The notes below the pieces were generated by a model. That model was not told the origin of the DNA, ran no database searches, and saw only the letters and a program-made list of their open reading frames with translations. Positions 18,405 through 26,683 of a DNA stretch of 55,338 nucleotides are shown here, in pieces. The number at the start of each line of letters is the position of its first letter. The stretch's first letter is position 1. The position numbers and the translations under genes were made by a program. Origin of the DNA: Bacillus sp. MM2020_1 (GTDB taxonomy: Bacteria > Bacillota > Bacilli > Bacillales > Cytobacillaceae); the NCBI GenBank assembly GCA_011250595.1, contig JAANMP010000031.1, positions 1 to 55,338 of the forward strand, written 5' to 3'.

Positions 18405-18881
18405 CTACTCACCATTGTTATCATCCTCAACTTCAACGATCATTTCAACCTCGACAGTATTATTGTGTGGCAGTTGGGCCATACCTATTGCTGATCTCGC
18501 ATGCCTTCCCTTTTCACCAAACACTTCCATCAATAAATCGGAGGATCCATTCATGACTTTAGGATGGTCTTTAAAATCAGTCGTGCTGTTGACCATGCCT
18601 AGGATTTTGACAATCCGCTTCACTTTACTAAGGTCGCCTAGTTCATTCTTGATTACTGTTAAGAGATTAAGCATACATTGTCTTGCCGCTAGATAACCTA
18701 CTTCTATCGATACATCCTCGCCAAGTTTACCGCGGTATTCATCAGTCCCTTGTCCTGATGTAAAAATTAGATTCCCAGTTCGTACACAACTAACATAATT
18801 TCCAGATGCGGGGCGGAGAGCTGGCAGCTTTATTTCAAGTTCCTCTAATATCTCTTCTGGAGTCATCACTTTGTTTATCAT
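18405..18881 (-). CDS. RidA-family (YjgF/YER057c) protein of the kyn operon
   Basis: A 158-residue member of the longer RidA branch. The family arginine that binds substrate carboxylates is R129 in HARSAIGMAQLP, followed by NTVEVEMIVEV. RidA proteins hydrolyse reactive enamines and imines made by PLP enzymes; a related group are aminomuconate deaminases. AGAGGATG precedes the ATG. It is the first gene of the operon with kynU and kynA. It may protect the PLP chemistry of kynureninase or act on a side product; that role is inferred. It is not a formamidase by sequence. Confidence 0.85.
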   Translation of the reverse strand: MINKVMTPEEILEELEIKLPALRPASGNYVSCVRTGNLIFTSGQGTDEYRGKLGEDVSIEVGYLAARQCMLNLLTVIKNELGDLSKVKRIVKILGMVNSTTDFKDHPKVMNGSSDLLMEVFGEKGRHARSAIGMAQLPHNNTVEVEMIVEVEDDNNGE

Positions 18882-19064
18882 CTTCTCATCCTCTTTCCGA
18901 TTAAATTAATAGATTAACAGGTAAATTTAAAAATCATTACAGGAATTAGCGATAAAACCTGCATATCTACATTTTCTCTATCCATATCGGAAATCCTCTT
19001 TTAAGGACTCCAAACTTGTATCTGTTAATGTTATCCATTTGAGTTTTTAAGGTAAATTAAAAGA

Positions 19065-19095
19065 AGCCAGAGCCAGTAATAATAAGGCTCCAGCT
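19065..19095 (-). terminator. Rho-independent terminator of the SGNH esterase gene
   Basis: AGCTGGAGCC pairs with GGCTCTGGCT (two G-U pairs) around an 11-nt loop, with TCTTTTAATT following on the minus strand. Confidence 0.65.
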
Positions 19096-19116
19096 GTTTT
19101 TTTTAAAGATTCACAT

Positions 19117-19917
19117 TTATTTAGTAACAATGTGGTTTTCAAGCGATACTAGATTAGTCTCCTTTATGCCTTCAAGCACTAGGCTGGCTATCTGCTTAGC
19201 TCCTTCCTCCTGAAAATGTATGTTATCCTGAACACCATTCGGATAGTTCTTGTTCTCACTAGGTTCTAGCCAGAGGAATACATCCTTAGTTCTTTCGGGT
19301 CCAAGCTTCTGGAACAATGTCTTGCTTTTAGCCGTAAGGTCAAGTACAGGAACATGTTCTTCCAATCCAAGTTCCTTCATAGCAGTTGGATACGCTCCAT
19401 GTGAATTGCGTGAGTTGCCTTCTTTGGTAAAACTCCTTCGTTCAACGGGTGTTACAAGTACAGGAATAGCTTGTTTGGCGCGGGCCTCGTGAATATATTG
19501 TTTTAAGTAACACTTATAGGAAGAGTTTGGATCAGTATAACGCCTCGGGTCGTCTTTTTTTTCGTCATTATGGCCAAATTGGATAAATAGGTAATCTCCC
19601 TTCTTAATCTGTTTTAAGATGGAATCGAGTCTCCCTTCATCAATAAAACTTTTTGAACTCCTGCCAGGTGAAGCAACATTTTTCACCACAACGGTATCAT
19701 CGAAATACCGATTAATAACTTGTCCCCAGCCTGCTCGAGGTGCTAACGAACTTGAATAATCCGAAACAGTTGAATCACCAGCTAAATAAACCGTGATACG
19801 GTTTTTATGGGGGTATTCACTATTCTTCATTCTTGCAATGCTATTTATTGAAATCATTCCGAAAACTATTAAAAACAAAGTTACCATGACTATTTGCGCA
19901 TTAAACTTTTTCCGCAT
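19117..19917 (-). CDS. SGNH/GDSL esterase, rhamnogalacturonan acetylesterase-like, exported or membrane-anchored
   Basis: A 266-residue hydrolase. Block I is VYLAGDSTVSDY (nucleophile Ser), block II NVASPGRSSKSF, block III FIQFGHNDEKKDD, and block V DNIHFQEEGA (Asp and His of the triad). This is the order in YesT/RhgT-type acetylesterases that remove acetyl groups from pectin. A hydrophobic stretch at residues 8-28 acts as a signal anchor or uncleaved signal, so the enzyme works outside the membrane. No pectin-degrading neighbours are present, so another acetylated glycan is possible. It is monocistronic. Confidence 0.85.
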   Translation of the reverse strand: MRKKFNAQIVMVTLFLIVFGMISINSIARMKNSEYPHKNRITVYLAGDSTVSDYSSSLAPRAGWGQVINRYFDDTVVVKNVASPGRSSKSFIDEGRLDSILKQIKKGDYLFIQFGHNDEKKDDPRRYTDPNSSYKCYLKQYIHEARAKQAIPVLVTPVERRSFTKEGNSRNSHGAYPTAMKELGLEEHVPVLDLTAKSKTLFQKLGPERTKDVFLWLEPSENKNYPNGVQDNIHFQEEGAKQIASLVLEGIKETNLVSLENHIVTK

Positions 19918-20041
19918 ACCACCACTCCTTGATGTGAACCTCTAGATTTATTATATCGGTGATTACCTGCTTTTTATGCATTTTGGGTGATTGTTATCGT
20001 TTGAGAGAGAGAAACGGCACACAGTCGAGAGGAAAAAGACA

Positions 20042-20086
20042 ATTGGCGACCAAAACCATCCAAAAAGAATGGTACTAGTCGCCAAT
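20042..20086 (-). terminator. Terminator of the J-domain gene
   Basis: ATTGGCGAC pairs with GTCGCCAAT, and an inner ACCAT/ATGGT stem sits in the loop. On the minus strand TGTCTTTTTCC follows. Confidence 0.7.
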
Positions 20087-20112
20087 AGAGTTTGATGCCG
20101 TATCCTTAGAAT

Positions 20113-20907
20113 CTATTTCATATTGATACTATTTCTAAATTGATCATAATCCGTTTTAATAAAATGAAAAGTCGTTGCATTCCCACCATGATCGGGGTGT
20201 GTTATTTTTAATAATTTTTTATACCTAGTTAGCACTTCTTTATCACTTGCCATTTTTGAAAGGCCTAATTTTTGACGATAATCATTCGTTTTAGGTTGGG
20301 AAAAAGGAACGTCATCAGTTTTATCAGAACTACTATTATTCCCTTGAAATAGTTTACCTTTCAATTTTATCAATTCGTTCGTCAAACCAATATTCTCTTT
20401 TAGTAACTTCTTCGTTTCGCTTTGTAATTCACTTTTCTCTTTTCCCAGATTAACAATATCTTTCTTTAAAATGTCAATTTGCTGAATTAATCTAGCGATT
20501 GATGTCTGATGGAGATGTTCAATTCCTTTTATGTGCTCATCCTGTGCCTTTATTTTTACTTTTAATTGACGGATTGTCATTTCCTGATCGACAGGACGCT
20601 TGGAAATCTGCTTTGGATCCTCTACAGTAGACTTATATGTGGGTTTCTGAATACCGGTGCCCACCCTTTCAATCTTTCCATCACGCACCATACGACGAAC
20701 GATTTGAACAGCTATGCTATCGGCCACCCCTGCATCCTTTAATAGATGAAAAGCTTGATCTGTATTGTCAAGTATGTATCCAGTAGCATGTCCTGATCCC
20801 TTATAGCTAATCTTTCTTTCACGAAACCAACGTCTAACGGTTTGAATACTAGTATCTTCTGTGACTCCGGCTTCTATTAACAAGGCATAAGCTTGATCTG
20901 TGTTCAA
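20113..20907 (-). CDS. Tandem HTH-like repeats, coiled coil and C-terminal J-domain
   Basis: I do not know a named family for this 264-residue protein. Residues 2-38 and 48-85 are two copies of one motif, NTDQAYALLIEAGV...VRRWFRERKI and NTDQAFHLLKDAGV...VRRMVRDGKI, resembling short winged-helix modules of the excisionase/MerR kind. Residues 108-188 form a long Lys/Glu-rich coiled coil. Residues 207-260 look like a compact J-domain with the HPD motif at 237-239 (KITHPDHGG), which stimulates DnaK-type ATPases. The start is TTG at 20907. It lies 97 bp downstream of the large isoprenoid-synthase-like gene on the same strand. A DNA-bound chaperone adaptor is only a guess. Confidence 0.75.
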   Translation of the reverse strand: MNTDQAYALLIEAGVTEDTSIQTVRRWFRERKISYKGSGHATGYILDNTDQAFHLLKDAGVADSIAVQIVRRMVRDGKIERVGTGIQKPTYKSTVEDPKQISKRPVDQEMTIRQLKVKIKAQDEHIKGIEHLHQTSIARLIQQIDILKKDIVNLGKEKSELQSETKKLLKENIGLTNELIKLKGKLFQGNNSSSDKTDDVPFSQPKTNDYRQKLGLSKMASDKEVLTRYKKLLKITHPDHGGNATTFHFIKTDYDQFRNSINMK

Positions 20908-21003
20908 AATGTTCCCATTCCCTCTTTTTTATCATTATTTTATATGAGCAAATTCATAATGTGAATGGATAAAAAAGACTATCATTTTTCTATTTAAACA
21001 ATA

Positions 21004-23376
21004 TTAATGGTCACGATTGACTAAATAATTTAATAGATGTTTTAGAAATGAGGTATTACGCGGTACTATTTGCAATGCTTCCATGGCCAGACAATAGTGT
21101 TCCCACATTTCTTTTCTGGCACCTTCAGTCCCTAGGATGGACACAAAAGTCGAATTGTTGTTTTCAGCATCTTTGCCAATGGGTTTTCCAAGTATGTTCG
21201 AATCTCCTTCGACATCAAGGAGATCATCCTTAATCTGGAACGCAATCCCGGCATGATGAGCAAACTTTTTCAAAGCATCAAGTTCGGATTCCTTTGCACG
21301 ACCAAGGATTGCAGGCATGATCAGCGAGGCTTCAAATGCTAAACCAGTTTTATAAAAGCACATCGTATTTAATTGCTCCAGTGTCAGTTGTTTCCCTTTC
21401 GAATCCAAGTCCATCGCCTGCCCCTTACACATTACGGCTGTCATTTGAGCCGAATAATGGATCAAGTGTAACACTGTTTTTGAATCGAATGGGTCCAAAG
21501 ATGCTTGTTCTGCTATCGCTTTTTGAGTAAGAAAGAGACCGGTTAATTCCGCAATGGAAACGTTAAATACTTGATGAAGGGTTGGACGACCTCTACGGAT
21601 TGAGGCATTATCCTGGGATGGCAAATCATCGAAGATTAGGGATGCCGTATGCATATATTCCAATGATTTCAGAAGCGGTACGATGGCGTTCTTATTTAGT
21701 CCATATTCGTTCACGCCCATGACCCAAGTCATGATTGGCCGAAGTCGCTTTCCGTCACCTTCCAGACTGTAATTGGCAGCATCAATTAATGGCTCAACAT
21801 CCTCGATTTTAGGGATTTTTAAGAAATGATTGATCTCTTTGCGAATCGTTTCAATCGTATCTTTAAACTCTTCCTGCTCCTTCCGTTCATTTTTCAAAGT
21901 AGTAATCATGTGGTCACGAAGAAGTTTATCAAAAAAATCGACATCATCGGCTTTTCGCACCATCTTTTGAATCACACGATTGAATGTAGGATTTCCGGAA
22001 GCAAAAAGCGTCATCACTTCGTTATATGTATCGGTACCCATGCGTTCCTTATAGCGCTTCAAACCGTTGATTGCCCGGTCAAGAATCACCTCACAGGCCT
22101 TGGTGTCTGAGTCATACACCTTATGAATCAAATTGGAGATGACTGTCCAGTATAATTCAAACGGGTTAATAAGATCGGCACGCTGTTCATGATATTTCAA
22201 ATAATAGGTATACGGTGTGACCCTGCCATCCTTCAAGTCTTCATACATATCGGCAAAATCATCCGCGAGCTGGTTATAAATACCGTAATAGAACGTGCGG
22301 TTGTCAAAACCTTCATCCTCCGGAGCGCTGATTACAGTACGGACAATCAAGCGGGAAGAAGATGATTTTAAAATGACTGGGATGTAGAGTTCTTCGTTCG
22401 TATAATTGGGATTAGATAAATCCTTTACACGGTCCACTTCCTGTGAATGAAAAAACACATAGGCCTGTTCAAAAAATTTCTGCCTAGTTTCTGGTCGTAG
22501 ATGAGATTTAATGTACTCAAAGGCATCGCGGAGTTCGGAATGAATATAAATAATCAGGTCTCCATTTTCCCCGGTCCATTTACCTAATTGAGGCACAATT
22601 CCCGTAACAAGGCTGGTGCGTATCAAATGAGAATATTGTTTTTCCTCCTCAGCGGATAAAATACCTGCATCAAGAAGGTCATCAATAAATGGATAGGTCA
22701 AACCATAGGCATAACCTAGTCTAATCGCAGCAGCAAGTTTCTGTGTCCGTTCTACAGGGGATATCTTATCCCCCAGCTCTTCAATCTCATTCATGAGTAC
22801 CCCGGCGATGATTTTAATCAACTTACGCTGAGCATTTTCAGCGTCCATCCCGTTTGGAATATTTGTGGACACAGTCTTTAGTTTTTTTAACAACCAAATC
22901 ATCGTGGATTCGATACCCTCTTTTTGGGCCATACGGTATAACCCCGCCATGTTGAACATCTCAATTGTGGTATTTCGGTTTGTCGCTCCAGATTGAGTCA
23001 AGTGATCTTTCAAATTGTCAACGACATGCTTGATCCTTGTTTGTGTCTTTGGCGAATCCAGGGCCTTTCCCAGATCGCGCATGAAAATATATGAGATGCT
23101 CCGATCCAAGTAGTTATCTAGTTTACCAGTGTAATCAAGCCATTGGATGTAATTATGATACGCTCGAGTGTCAGGTTTTCTTTTTCCACGTGAAAAGAAG
23201 GATAAGATCGAATGATGATGTATATGGTTTCGTTTCCAGGACTGGATATCTTCTGTTATTTTCGGAACATAGACCTTTTCCATGACCTGTCGATAAAGGG
23301 AATGAAAATAATGAGCAGCCTTCTGCTCAGCCATCTGATAGCTTACATTCGCGTTTTTTATTAACTCCTCATTCAT
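21004..23376 (-). CDS. Two-domain isoprenoid synthase: terpene-synthase-like half fused to polyprenyl diphosphate synthase
   Basis: Started at 23376 it is 790 residues, more than twice the length of an ordinary trans-prenyltransferase. The C-terminal third (about 510-790) is a complete synthase: GKRLRP at 542-547, first Asp-rich motif DDLPSQD at 583-589 followed by RRG, and second motif DDLLD at 717-721. Small residues A578 and S579 before the first motif suggest a C20 or longer product. The N-terminal half has no RRG or KRLRP but carries two Asp-rich stretches 140 residues apart, IDDLLDAG (232-236) and LADDFADMYED (372-380), spaced as in class I terpene synthases. An upstream in-frame start at 23478 lacks a ribosome site. 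The function of the N-terminal half is inferred. Confidence 0.8.
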   Translation of the reverse strand: MNEELIKNANVSYQMAEQKAAHYFHSLYRQVMEKVYVPKITEDIQSWKRNHIHHHSILSFFSRGKRKPDTRAYHNYIQWLDYTGKLDNYLDRSISYIFMRDLGKALDSPKTQTRIKHVVDNLKDHLTQSGATNRNTTIEMFNMAGLYRMAQKEGIESTMIWLLKKLKTVSTNIPNGMDAENAQRKLIKIIAGVLMNEIEELGDKISPVERTQKLAAAIRLGYAYGLTYPFIDDLLDAGILSAEEEKQYSHLIRTSLVTGIVPQLGKWTGENGDLIIYIHSELRDAFEYIKSHLRPETRQKFFEQAYVFFHSQEVDRVKDLSNPNYTNEELYIPVILKSSSSRLIVRTVISAPEDEGFDNRTFYYGIYNQLADDFADMYEDLKDGRVTPYTYYLKYHEQRADLINPFELYWTVISNLIHKVYDSDTKACEVILDRAINGLKRYKERMGTDTYNEVMTLFASGNPTFNRVIQKMVRKADDVDFFDKLLRDHMITTLKNERKEQEEFKDTIETIRKEINHFLKIPKIEDVEPLIDAANYSLEGDGKRLRPIMTWVMGVNEYGLNKNAIVPLLKSLEYMHTASLIFDDLPSQDNASIRRGRPTLHQVFNVSIAELTGLFLTQKAIAEQASLDPFDSKTVLHLIHYSAQMTAVMCKGQAMDLDSKGKQLTLEQLNTMCFYKTGLAFEASLIMPAILGRAKESELDALKKFAHHAGIAFQIKDDLLDVEGDSNILGKPIGKDAENNNSTFVSILGTEGARKEMWEHYCLAMEALQIVPRNTSFLKHLLNYLVNRDH

Positions 23377-23481
23377 ACATTCATACCTACTTCTTAAGGT
23401 TGTATTATTCTTTTTAACTATCAAACTATTCTCATTATATTTAATGTTATAGGTTTTAACAATATAGTATGACAACAACGA

Positions 23482-23505
23482 GACCGTTTAAATAAATAAA
23501 CGGTC
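23482..23505. terminator. Hairpin between the AEC transporter and the synthase gene
   Basis: GACCGTTTA and its complement form a 9-bp stem with a 6-nt loop, ten bases past the AEC stop codon. Flanking T runs are short on both strands, so termination is likely but not strong. Confidence 0.5.
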
Positions 23506-23514
23506 TTTACAAGG

Positions 23515-24438
23515 TTAAAATAAAATTGTCGATAAAAATACTACCGTGGTTACAGTAATCATGCTAAGAATGGTTGATAACAAAACAACTTGTGCAGCGT
23601 ATTCCGGATGATTTCCATATTCTAAAGCGAAAAGCGCACTGTTTCTTGATGTCGGGAAAGAGCTTGCAATAAACAAGGCCTGTGCCGTAGTTCCTTCCAA
23701 TTTCAATACAAAAATAATGATGAATGCAATTGCCGGAGATAGGATTAATCGACCAAATAAACTTAAGAACAGCGGTAAAGAGATACGACTAATTTTTATA
23801 TAAGCACTTTGTGCCCCTAGAGTAACTAGCGCCACTGCCAAGAAAGCATTGGAAGTATTATTGATCGGAGTCCATAAAAAAGTTGGGAGTTTAATATGAT
23901 ACAAGTGGAGAATCAATCCTAATAAAAAGGCATAAATGACTGGATTTCTTAAAAATTCCTTCATTGCCTTTACTCCACGTTGATCAACGGAAACAGAATT
24001 TAGCAAACCGTAGGTGTAGGTAAGCAAATTTTGAAAAATCATCACCACAATCTGTATGGATGTACCCAATGGGTTATGTTGAAATACAAGTTGACTGACA
24101 GGTAACCCAAAGTTCCCGGAATTATTTAGGACCACGCTATTCTTAAATGTGGAAGATAGACTGTTATCAAATTTTGCTGCTTTTGATATGAAAGAACTTA
24201 TGATCATTAAGCACGAACATTGAATCACTAAGAAGCCAAGAATATGTAAAAGTGTTTTTCCCCCGACATTATTTTGATAAATATTTACAAAGCTGACACA
24301 AGGCATAAGAAAATAGGTATTTAACTTTGATAAGGTGTTCATATCAAACTTAAATTTCCGGTGAAGAAATACACCAGCCCCTATTAAAGTAAATACTGGT
24401 AAAATGACATTCAATAAGATAAGAAAAAAAACATCCAT
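23515..24438 (-). CDS. AEC-family transporter (auxin efflux carrier type)
   Basis: A 307-residue, ten-TM carrier. The AEC pattern of two five-helix halves is visible, with the N-terminal NVILPVFTLIGAGVFLHRKF, the mid-region NSGNFGLPVSQLVF typical of helix 4, and the conserved SSFPTSRNSALFALEYG in the C-terminal half. Bacterial members move dicarboxylates or other organic acids. GGAGAGC precedes the ATG. It follows citM on the same strand with a hairpin between, and precedes the isoprenoid synthase-like gene. The substrate is unknown; the neighbouring citrate genes make an organic acid plausible. Confidence 0.85.
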   Translation of the reverse strand: MDVFFLILLNVILPVFTLIGAGVFLHRKFKFDMNTLSKLNTYFLMPCVSFVNIYQNNVGGKTLLHILGFLVIQCSCLMIISSFISKAAKFDNSLSSTFKNSVVLNNSGNFGLPVSQLVFQHNPLGTSIQIVVMIFQNLLTYTYGLLNSVSVDQRGVKAMKEFLRNPVIYAFLLGLILHLYHIKLPTFLWTPINNTSNAFLAVALVTLGAQSAYIKISRISLPLFLSLFGRLILSPAIAFIIIFVLKLEGTTAQALFIASSFPTSRNSALFALEYGNHPEYAAQVVLLSTILSMITVTTVVFLSTILF

Positions 24439-24473
24439 AAAGCTCTCCTTTTTTAACTCCTTTAAATCAAATT

Positions 24474-24508
24474 TAGTCCAAAAACTCTTCTAACGAGTCT
24501 TTGGACTA
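24474..24508 (-). terminator. Terminator after citM
   Basis: TAGTCCAAA pairs with TTTGGACTA with an inner ACTC/GAGT extension. On the minus strand the T run is weak (AAATTTG), so some read-through into the AEC gene is possible. Confidence 0.6.
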
Positions 24509-24519
24509 TGAGCTAGCTG

Positions 24520-25812
24520 TTAGATTGGAATAATAGTCAACATAACTGCCACTAAAATCATAACCGCTGTCGATCCGCATGCCCATTTTAGAAATGAACG
24601 CTGCAAATCTCCGAAATCTTCACCGACCATACCAACTAATAAATAGGTGGATGGTACTAGAGGGCTTAATAAATGGACTGGTAATCCCATTAGTGATGCT
24701 CTTCCGATCATAGCGGGATCTATTCCATAAACACTTGCCGCTTTAGCAAGCAAAGGTAGAACTCCATAGTAAAATGCATCATTGGACATGAAAAATGTAA
24801 ATGGAGCACTAATGACGGCTGTAATAAGAGCAAAATGCGAGCCTAGGCCATCTGGAATATGAGTAATCATCGTATGTGCCATGGCATCAACCATTTTCGT
24901 CCCTGCGAGAATACCTGTAAAAATACCTGCAGCAAATACCATGGAAACAACCGATAACGCATTATCTGCATAGTGCATGATTCGTTCTTTTTGTTCACTT
25001 AGATTTGGATAATTGATCGTGATGGCAATCGCGAATCCAATCATAAACAATACAGCGGTGGGCAGTACTTCCTGAATTAAGGCAACTAAAAGTAGAATGG
25101 TTAATAGATAGTTTACAAGAATTAATTTGGGACGTTTCAGGAAAGCATCCTCTGATGTAGCTGCCATCAAGGACATGGTGCTATAATCAATTTCTATAAC
25201 TCCTATCCGTTTACGCTCTTTTCTGCCAAGGCAGTAGGCCATGAACAATACAAACAACACCCCGCCTACCATACTAGGAATTACCGGAGTAAAAATATCT
25301 CCCATCTCAAGATGCAAGGCTGTCATTGCTCGTGCAGTAGGACCACCCCATGGAAGAAGGTTCATCACACCTGAAGAAGATACAGCAATTCCTGCTAGGA
25401 CCAATGGCTTCATGCCAATCCGTTTATATAATGGAAGCATCGCAGAAATGGTAATCATATATGTAGTGGTTCCATCCCCATCTAACGAGATTAATAACGC
25501 AAGTACTGCAGTTCCGATCGCTATTTTTACAGGATCCCCTTTAACGACTTTCAAAATCGTAGAAATGATCGGATCAAATACCCCTGCATCGATCATGATG
25601 CCGAAAAAGAGAATCGCAAATAGAATCATAATGCCTGTTGGTGCGACACTCTTTATTCCTTCCAGCGCCATCGGTCCCATTTCTTTTCCGAATCCACCTA
25701 TTAATGCAAATATAATAGGAACAACCATTAAAGCAATCATTGCTGAGAGACGTTTTGTCATAATTAAAATCATAAAAATAAAGATCATTAAAAATCCTAA
25801 AATGGAAAGCAT
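24520..25812 (-). CDS. citM: Metal-citrate:proton symporter, CitMHS family
   Basis: It imports citrate complexed with a divalent cation. From the ATG at 25812 (MLSILGFLMIFIFMIL, behind AGGGG) it is 430 residues, close to B. subtilis CitM. Family features include ISLDGDGTTTYMIT, GVMNLLPWGGPTARA and FMSNDAFYYGVLPLL. A GTG nine bases upstream is in frame but lies in the ribosome site. Upstream are a perfect cre and candidate response-regulator sites, and then the citST-type regulators on the same strand. This is the known arrangement of citrate induction with CcpA repression. Cation preference (Mg versus Ca) is not readable. Confidence 0.93.
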   Translation of the reverse strand: MLSILGFLMIFIFMILIMTKRLSAMIALMVVPIIFALIGGFGKEMGPMALEGIKSVAPTGIMILFAILFFGIMIDAGVFDPIISTILKVVKGDPVKIAIGTAVLALLISLDGDGTTTYMITISAMLPLYKRIGMKPLVLAGIAVSSSGVMNLLPWGGPTARAMTALHLEMGDIFTPVIPSMVGGVLFVLFMAYCLGRKERKRIGVIEIDYSTMSLMAATSEDAFLKRPKLILVNYLLTILLLVALIQEVLPTAVLFMIGFAIAITINYPNLSEQKERIMHYADNALSVVSMVFAAGIFTGILAGTKMVDAMAHTMITHIPDGLGSHFALITAVISAPFTFFMSNDAFYYGVLPLLAKAASVYGIDPAMIGRASLMGLPVHLLSPLVPSTYLLVGMVGEDFGDLQRSFLKWACGSTAVMILVAVMLTIIPI

Positions 25813-25863
25813 CCTCTTCACCCCTTTTGTTAGTAAATTAATAATAATCTAAATATTCAGGAG

Positions 25864-25877
25864 TGAAAACGTTTTCA
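25864..25877. promoter_or_regulatory. cre (CcpA) site of citM
   Basis: TGAAAACGTTTTCA is a perfect 14-bp palindrome matching the cre consensus exactly. It lies 52 bp upstream of the citM start. B. subtilis citM is also repressed through a cre. Confidence 0.88.
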
Positions 25878-25928
25878 ACATAATGTTATTATCGTACATT
25901 ATTCTATATTTTGTTCATATTGTTCACG

Positions 25929-25968
25929 ACTAGTTTCAACTTGAACTAGCTCATGAATATAATCATGA
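25929..25968. promoter_or_regulatory. Candidate CitT-type response regulator sites
   Basis: Two symmetric elements lie upstream of the cre: an imperfect dyad CTAGTTTCAA/TTGAACTAG near 25930-25950, and TCATGA repeated at 25951-25956 and 25963-25968. The position about 120-190 bp upstream of citM suits an activator. Binding is inferred. Confidence 0.4.
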
Positions 25969-25974
25969 AAGAAA

Positions 25975-25994
25975 GGATGCCTTTGGCAGGCACC
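25975..25994 (-). terminator. Short hairpin after the response regulator gene
   Basis: GGTGCCT pairs with AGGCATCC with one bulge; TTTCTTTC follows on the minus strand, directly after the stop codon. Confidence 0.5.
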
Positions 25995-25998
25995 CTCA

Positions 25999-26682
25999 CT
26001 AAACAGGATAATATTTTCTTTCCGGCCTCCCAACAATCCCATACACTACTTCCGCTTTTGCTTCCTTAATGGAAGATAGATATTCCAAGTATCGGCGGGC
26101 TGTAATCCGGGATGCTCCTATTTCATTCCCCACTTCTTCTGCAGAAAGGCCTTGATTTTTCACCTGCAGAGCATTTTTCACCTTCCCAAGTGTGATTTCA
26201 TCAATTCCTTTAGGCAATCCTAGACCCTTTCCCACCTTTTCCATTTTTTTATTTCCAAAAAGAAGATCAACATACTTCTGATCAACCTCATGTCTGGTAT
26301 TTAAGAGGGAGTGCTTTTTTATATATTCTAAAATAACTTCATCAAATCTTTCCCTATTTACGGGTTTAATCAAATAATGCTCTACTCCATAACCTAATGC
26401 TTTTTCAATGAATGCTCTATCAGTTGCAGCAGTTATCATAATAATACCTACCTTAGGGAAACGCTCGCGGATGATTGGCAGCAAATCGGATCCCAGCATG
26501 TCAGGCATATATACATCCAGAATCAATAGATCGGGAGTTTCCTCAGACAAAATTTGAAGTGTCTGCTCACCGTTCAATGATTTTCCAACCACTTCGATTT
26601 CCTTAAATTTTTTTAAAAATTTTTCATGTATATTGGCAACTCGGAAATCATCTTCTGCAATGGCTGCTTTTATCCTTTTCAA
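25999..26682 (-). CDS. citT: Response regulator, CitT/DcuR type
   Basis: The protein activates citrate uptake genes when phosphorylated. From the TTG at 26682 it is 227 residues, matching CitT of B. subtilis. The receiver domain has the acidic pocket EDD (10-12), the phosphoacceptor D56 in LLILDVYMP, and K in YLIKPVNRERF. The C-terminal part has a winged-helix-like DNA-binding region (LSAEEVGNEIGASRITARRYLEYL). The TTG lies one base after the kinase stop codon, with AGAGGAG overlapping the end of the kinase gene, so translation is coupled. It directly precedes citM. Confidence 0.92.
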   Translation of the reverse strand: MKRIKAAIAEDDFRVANIHEKFLKKFKEIEVVGKSLNGEQTLQILSEETPDLLILDVYMPDMLGSDLLPIIRERFPKVGIIMITAATDRAFIEKALGYGVEHYLIKPVNRERFDEVILEYIKKHSLLNTRHEVDQKYVDLLFGNKKMEKVGKGLGLPKGIDEITLGKVKNALQVKNQGLSAEEVGNEIGASRITARRYLEYLSSIKEAKAEVVYGIVGRPERKYYPV

Positions 26683-26683
26683 G

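Noticed and set aside
25241..25852. Plus-strand open frame opposite citM
   Set aside because: Antisense of the citM TM segments, with no start signal.
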